Below are positions 5,661 through 6,748 of a stretch of 6,748 nt of DNA, piece after piece (the first letter of the stretch is position 1; every line of letters starts with the position of its first letter). The notes under the pieces were generated by a model. It ran no database searches, had not been told where the DNA came from, and saw nothing but the letters and a program-made list of their open reading frames with translations. Source of the stretch: Streptomyces sp. NRRL F-2664 (GTDB lineage: Bacteria; Actinomycetota; Actinomycetes; Streptomycetales; Streptomycetaceae); the NCBI RefSeq assembly GCF_000719345.1, contig NZ_JOFX01000098.1, positions 1 to 6,748 on the forward strand. The letters run 5' to 3'. The position numbers and the translations under genes are program-made.

Positions 5661-6051
5661 CTGCTTTGGTGTCCTCGGCACAGCATGGCGTACCTCCCGG
5701 GTGAGCAGGACAAGTGGCCACGCAGGGCCCGCGCCGGCCAGCCCCCCTCGAAGGCGGCCCAGCCCCAGCGACCGTCGAAGCGCCAGGCGCGGCCGAGGAC
5801 GTCTGCGACTTCGTCGCCCAGCTCGAGCACGCGGTACGGACGCATCACCAGCTCGAAGGTCAAGGGGATGCCGTGGCCGGGATGGATGGTGCAACCAGAA
5901 CCGTCGAGGTGGCTCCCGTCTTGGAACGCGTTAGAAGACTCGTCTCGGCGGAGGCGGTCAGGGTCCGGGGAGGCATGCGGCAGCCAGGGCGTTTCGAGTG
6001 GGGGTCGTGGTGGTCGACGGCCGTGACGTGGACGATGGTGGGTGGCACCCC
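5661..6051 (-). pseudogene. Unidentified minus-strand gene, frameshifted
   Basis: Coding-like minus-strand segments follow each other: GVPPTIVHVTAVDHHDPHSK (6051-5992), then in another frame PWLPHASPDPDRL and, further on, GIPLTFELVMRPYRVLELGD, EVADVLGRAWRFDGRWGWAA and FEGG (5986-5741), then in a third frame LAGAGPAWPLVLLTREVRHA (5747-5661). Seamless joins at about 5990 and 5745 show a single ancestral protein broken by two frameshifts. The middle segment, with its aromatic-rich FDGRWGWAAF, resembles streptomycete hypothetical proteins I have seen, but I cannot name a domain. No membrane segment is evident. The true start and stop are not identifiable, and coding-like sequence may extend to about 6150. 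Confidence 0.5.
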
Positions 6052-6449
6052 GACCCGGCAAACGTCTCCGCCTTCAGCTGCTCGGCGGGCGGGTCCGTTC
6101 GGAAGGAGCGACGACCCCGTTCCAGTGCGCGCAGTGGTTGTCGCTGTCGATCTCCCACCTCGGCCATCGCACCGCGCGGATTGGTGGCCCACGCGGAGCA
6201 GCCGGTTCAACCGGGGACGGTTCCGTGGGCTGGTGGTGTGCCTATCTCACTCTCCGCGGCGGGCCATCGCCCTGATGCGTGTGCGCGCTCGCGGGCGTCT
6301 GCACCTCAAGGTTCCGGGGGAGCTCCTCGCGCTGGAGGGGATGGAGGTCGGCGGGCAGGGTCGAGGTTGCGAACGTGGCCCGGGACGTCGGCTGCGCAGC
6401 AGGTAACCGAGGGGGCGGGGCGCGGCTGACCAGACGTCTGCGGGCTGTT
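6052..6449. other. No supportable gene; region upstream of the rRNA promoter
   Basis: Frames are open by composition only. A minus-strand stretch near 6070-6110 (RTDPPAEQLKAETFAGSG) could extend the decayed gene at 5661-6051. Otherwise I see no family pattern, ribosome site, tRNA or strong hairpin. The last part, 6380-6449, should hold any upstream activating sequence for the rRNA promoter, but no AT-rich UP-element is visible. Confidence 0.3.
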
Positions 6450-6478
6450 TTGACTCCTCCTGGGCACGGTTGTAGAGT
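6450..6478 (+). promoter_or_regulatory. rRNA operon promoter
   Basis: TTGACT (6450-6455) and TAGAGT (6473-6478) are separated by exactly 17 bases. Both hexamers are close to the consensus used by the main vegetative sigma factor HrdB in Streptomyces, and TTTTGACT is followed by no competing gene. Transcription should start near 6485. The sequence after it matches the rRNA leader type, so this is read as one of the several promoters that Streptomyces rRNA operons carry. Confidence 0.85.
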
Positions 6479-6568
6479 TGAACAGTTGCCTGGAGCTGAC
6501 GCGCTCGGCAGCATCCCCCATAACGAAGCACTTCCCATGGGGACTCGACTCTTCAATCGGGAATCGAA

Positions 6569-6608
6569 GCCGGAGAAATCCGGTGGAAAACTTCTGATAG
6601 AGTCGGAA
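6569..6608 (+). repeat. rRNA leader duplicated unit, copy 1 (possible extra promoter)
   Basis: GCCGGAGAAATCCGG leads into the 16-base core TCTGATAGAGTCGGAA (6593-6608). Inside, TAGAGT (6598-6603) is the same hexamer as the -10 of the upstream promoter. GAAATC (6575-6580) lies 17 bases before it, although it is a poor -35. Copy 2 lies 81 bases downstream. Confidence 0.7.
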
Positions 6609-6648
6609 TCGCCGGAAAGGGAATCGCGAAAGCGGGAACCTGGAAAGC

Positions 6649-6689
6649 GCCGAGGAAATCGGGCCCGAAAGAGTCTGATAGAGTCGGAA
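6649..6689 (+). repeat. rRNA leader duplicated unit, copy 2 (possible extra promoter)
   Basis: GCCGAGGAAATCGGG leads into the identical 16-base core (6674-6689). TAGAGT is at 6679-6684 and GAAATC at 6655-6660, here 18 bases apart, one more than in copy 1. Known Streptomyces rRNA operons have several tandem promoters, so these units may be two of them. Alternatively they may be RNA-processing or antitermination elements. Confidence 0.7.
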
Positions 6690-6748
6690 ACGCAGGACAG
6701 CAGAACGAAGCCCGGAGGAAAGCCCGAGAGGGTGAGTACAAAGGAAGC

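Larger units (their letters stand above)
6485..6748 (+). other. Leader of the downstream rRNA operon (5' of 16S, partial)
   Basis: The AG-rich sequence with TCTGATAGAGTCGGAA, CCGGAAAGGGAATCGCGAAA, GCGCCGAGGAAATCGG and GCCCGAGAGGGTGAGTACAA matches the Streptomyces pre-16S leader as I know it. That leader contains RNase III processing stems and antitermination signals. The 16S gene itself would begin after the window's end. No start codon with a ribosome site opens a real gene here, which fits a non-coding leader. The start given is the approximate transcription start of the promoter at 6450. Confidence 0.88.

Noticed and set aside
6202..6214. CCGGTTCAACCGG, resembling a tRNA T-arm
   Set aside because: The loop is 5 rather than 7 bases, and no anticodon arm, D arm or acceptor stem can be placed upstream.
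6497..6524. Second promoter with CTGACG and CATAAC at 16 bases
   Set aside because: Both boxes are poor matches and the -10 lacks the final T; the TTGACT/TAGAGT pair just upstream explains transcription.
1..6748. CRISPR array or replication origin
   Set aside because: No regularly spaced short repeats were seen, and no cluster of DnaA-box-like sequences was noticed.

Overview
The window looks like chromosomal DNA from a Streptomyces or close relative. It is very GC-rich, its coding stretches have high GC at third codon positions, and both ends carry ribosomal-operon sequence of Streptomyces type. The left edge is the 3' end of a 5S rRNA gene followed by a 13-bp terminator hairpin. The right edge is a strong rrn-type promoter (TTGACT, 17 bp, TAGAGT) and the AG-rich leader that precedes a 16S rRNA gene. 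Both point rightward, so the window appears to be the whole spacer of about 6.4 kb between two tandem rRNA operons, unless it is an assembly join between two operons.

Layout: (1) 1-95, 5S end and terminator. (2) 163-806, an intact two-gene unit whose ends overlap by 4 nt: a DUF6247-like protein and a small RelE/ParE-like protein, a candidate toxin-antitoxin pair. (3) 807-1962, decayed minus-strand DNA. The recognisable part is a multiply frameshifted MFS efflux transporter preceded by the tail of another small gene. (4) 1963-4507, an ISL3-family insertion sequence bounded by perfect 22-bp terminal inverted repeats. It carries a transposase broken by one frameshift and two intact passenger genes, one for an acidic 114-aa protein of unknown function and one for a DUF6193-like protein. 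(5) 4508-6051, more gene debris: a minus-strand gene cut by the IS right end, a plus-strand fragment of a serine recombinase, a plus-strand fragment of a tyrosine-recombinase-like integrase, and a minus-strand unidentified gene. (6) 6052-6449, nothing supportable. (7) 6450-6748, the rRNA promoter and leader with a duplicated promoter-like unit.

The few intact genes (the pair next to the 5S and the two IS passengers) sit in a landing zone for mobile DNA where most other genes have decayed. No CRISPR array, tRNA or biosynthetic cluster was seen. The most unusual points are the IS with passenger genes, the lack of a target-site duplication around it, and the close tandem placement of two rRNA operons. 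Family names come from recalled sequence patterns, not from a search.
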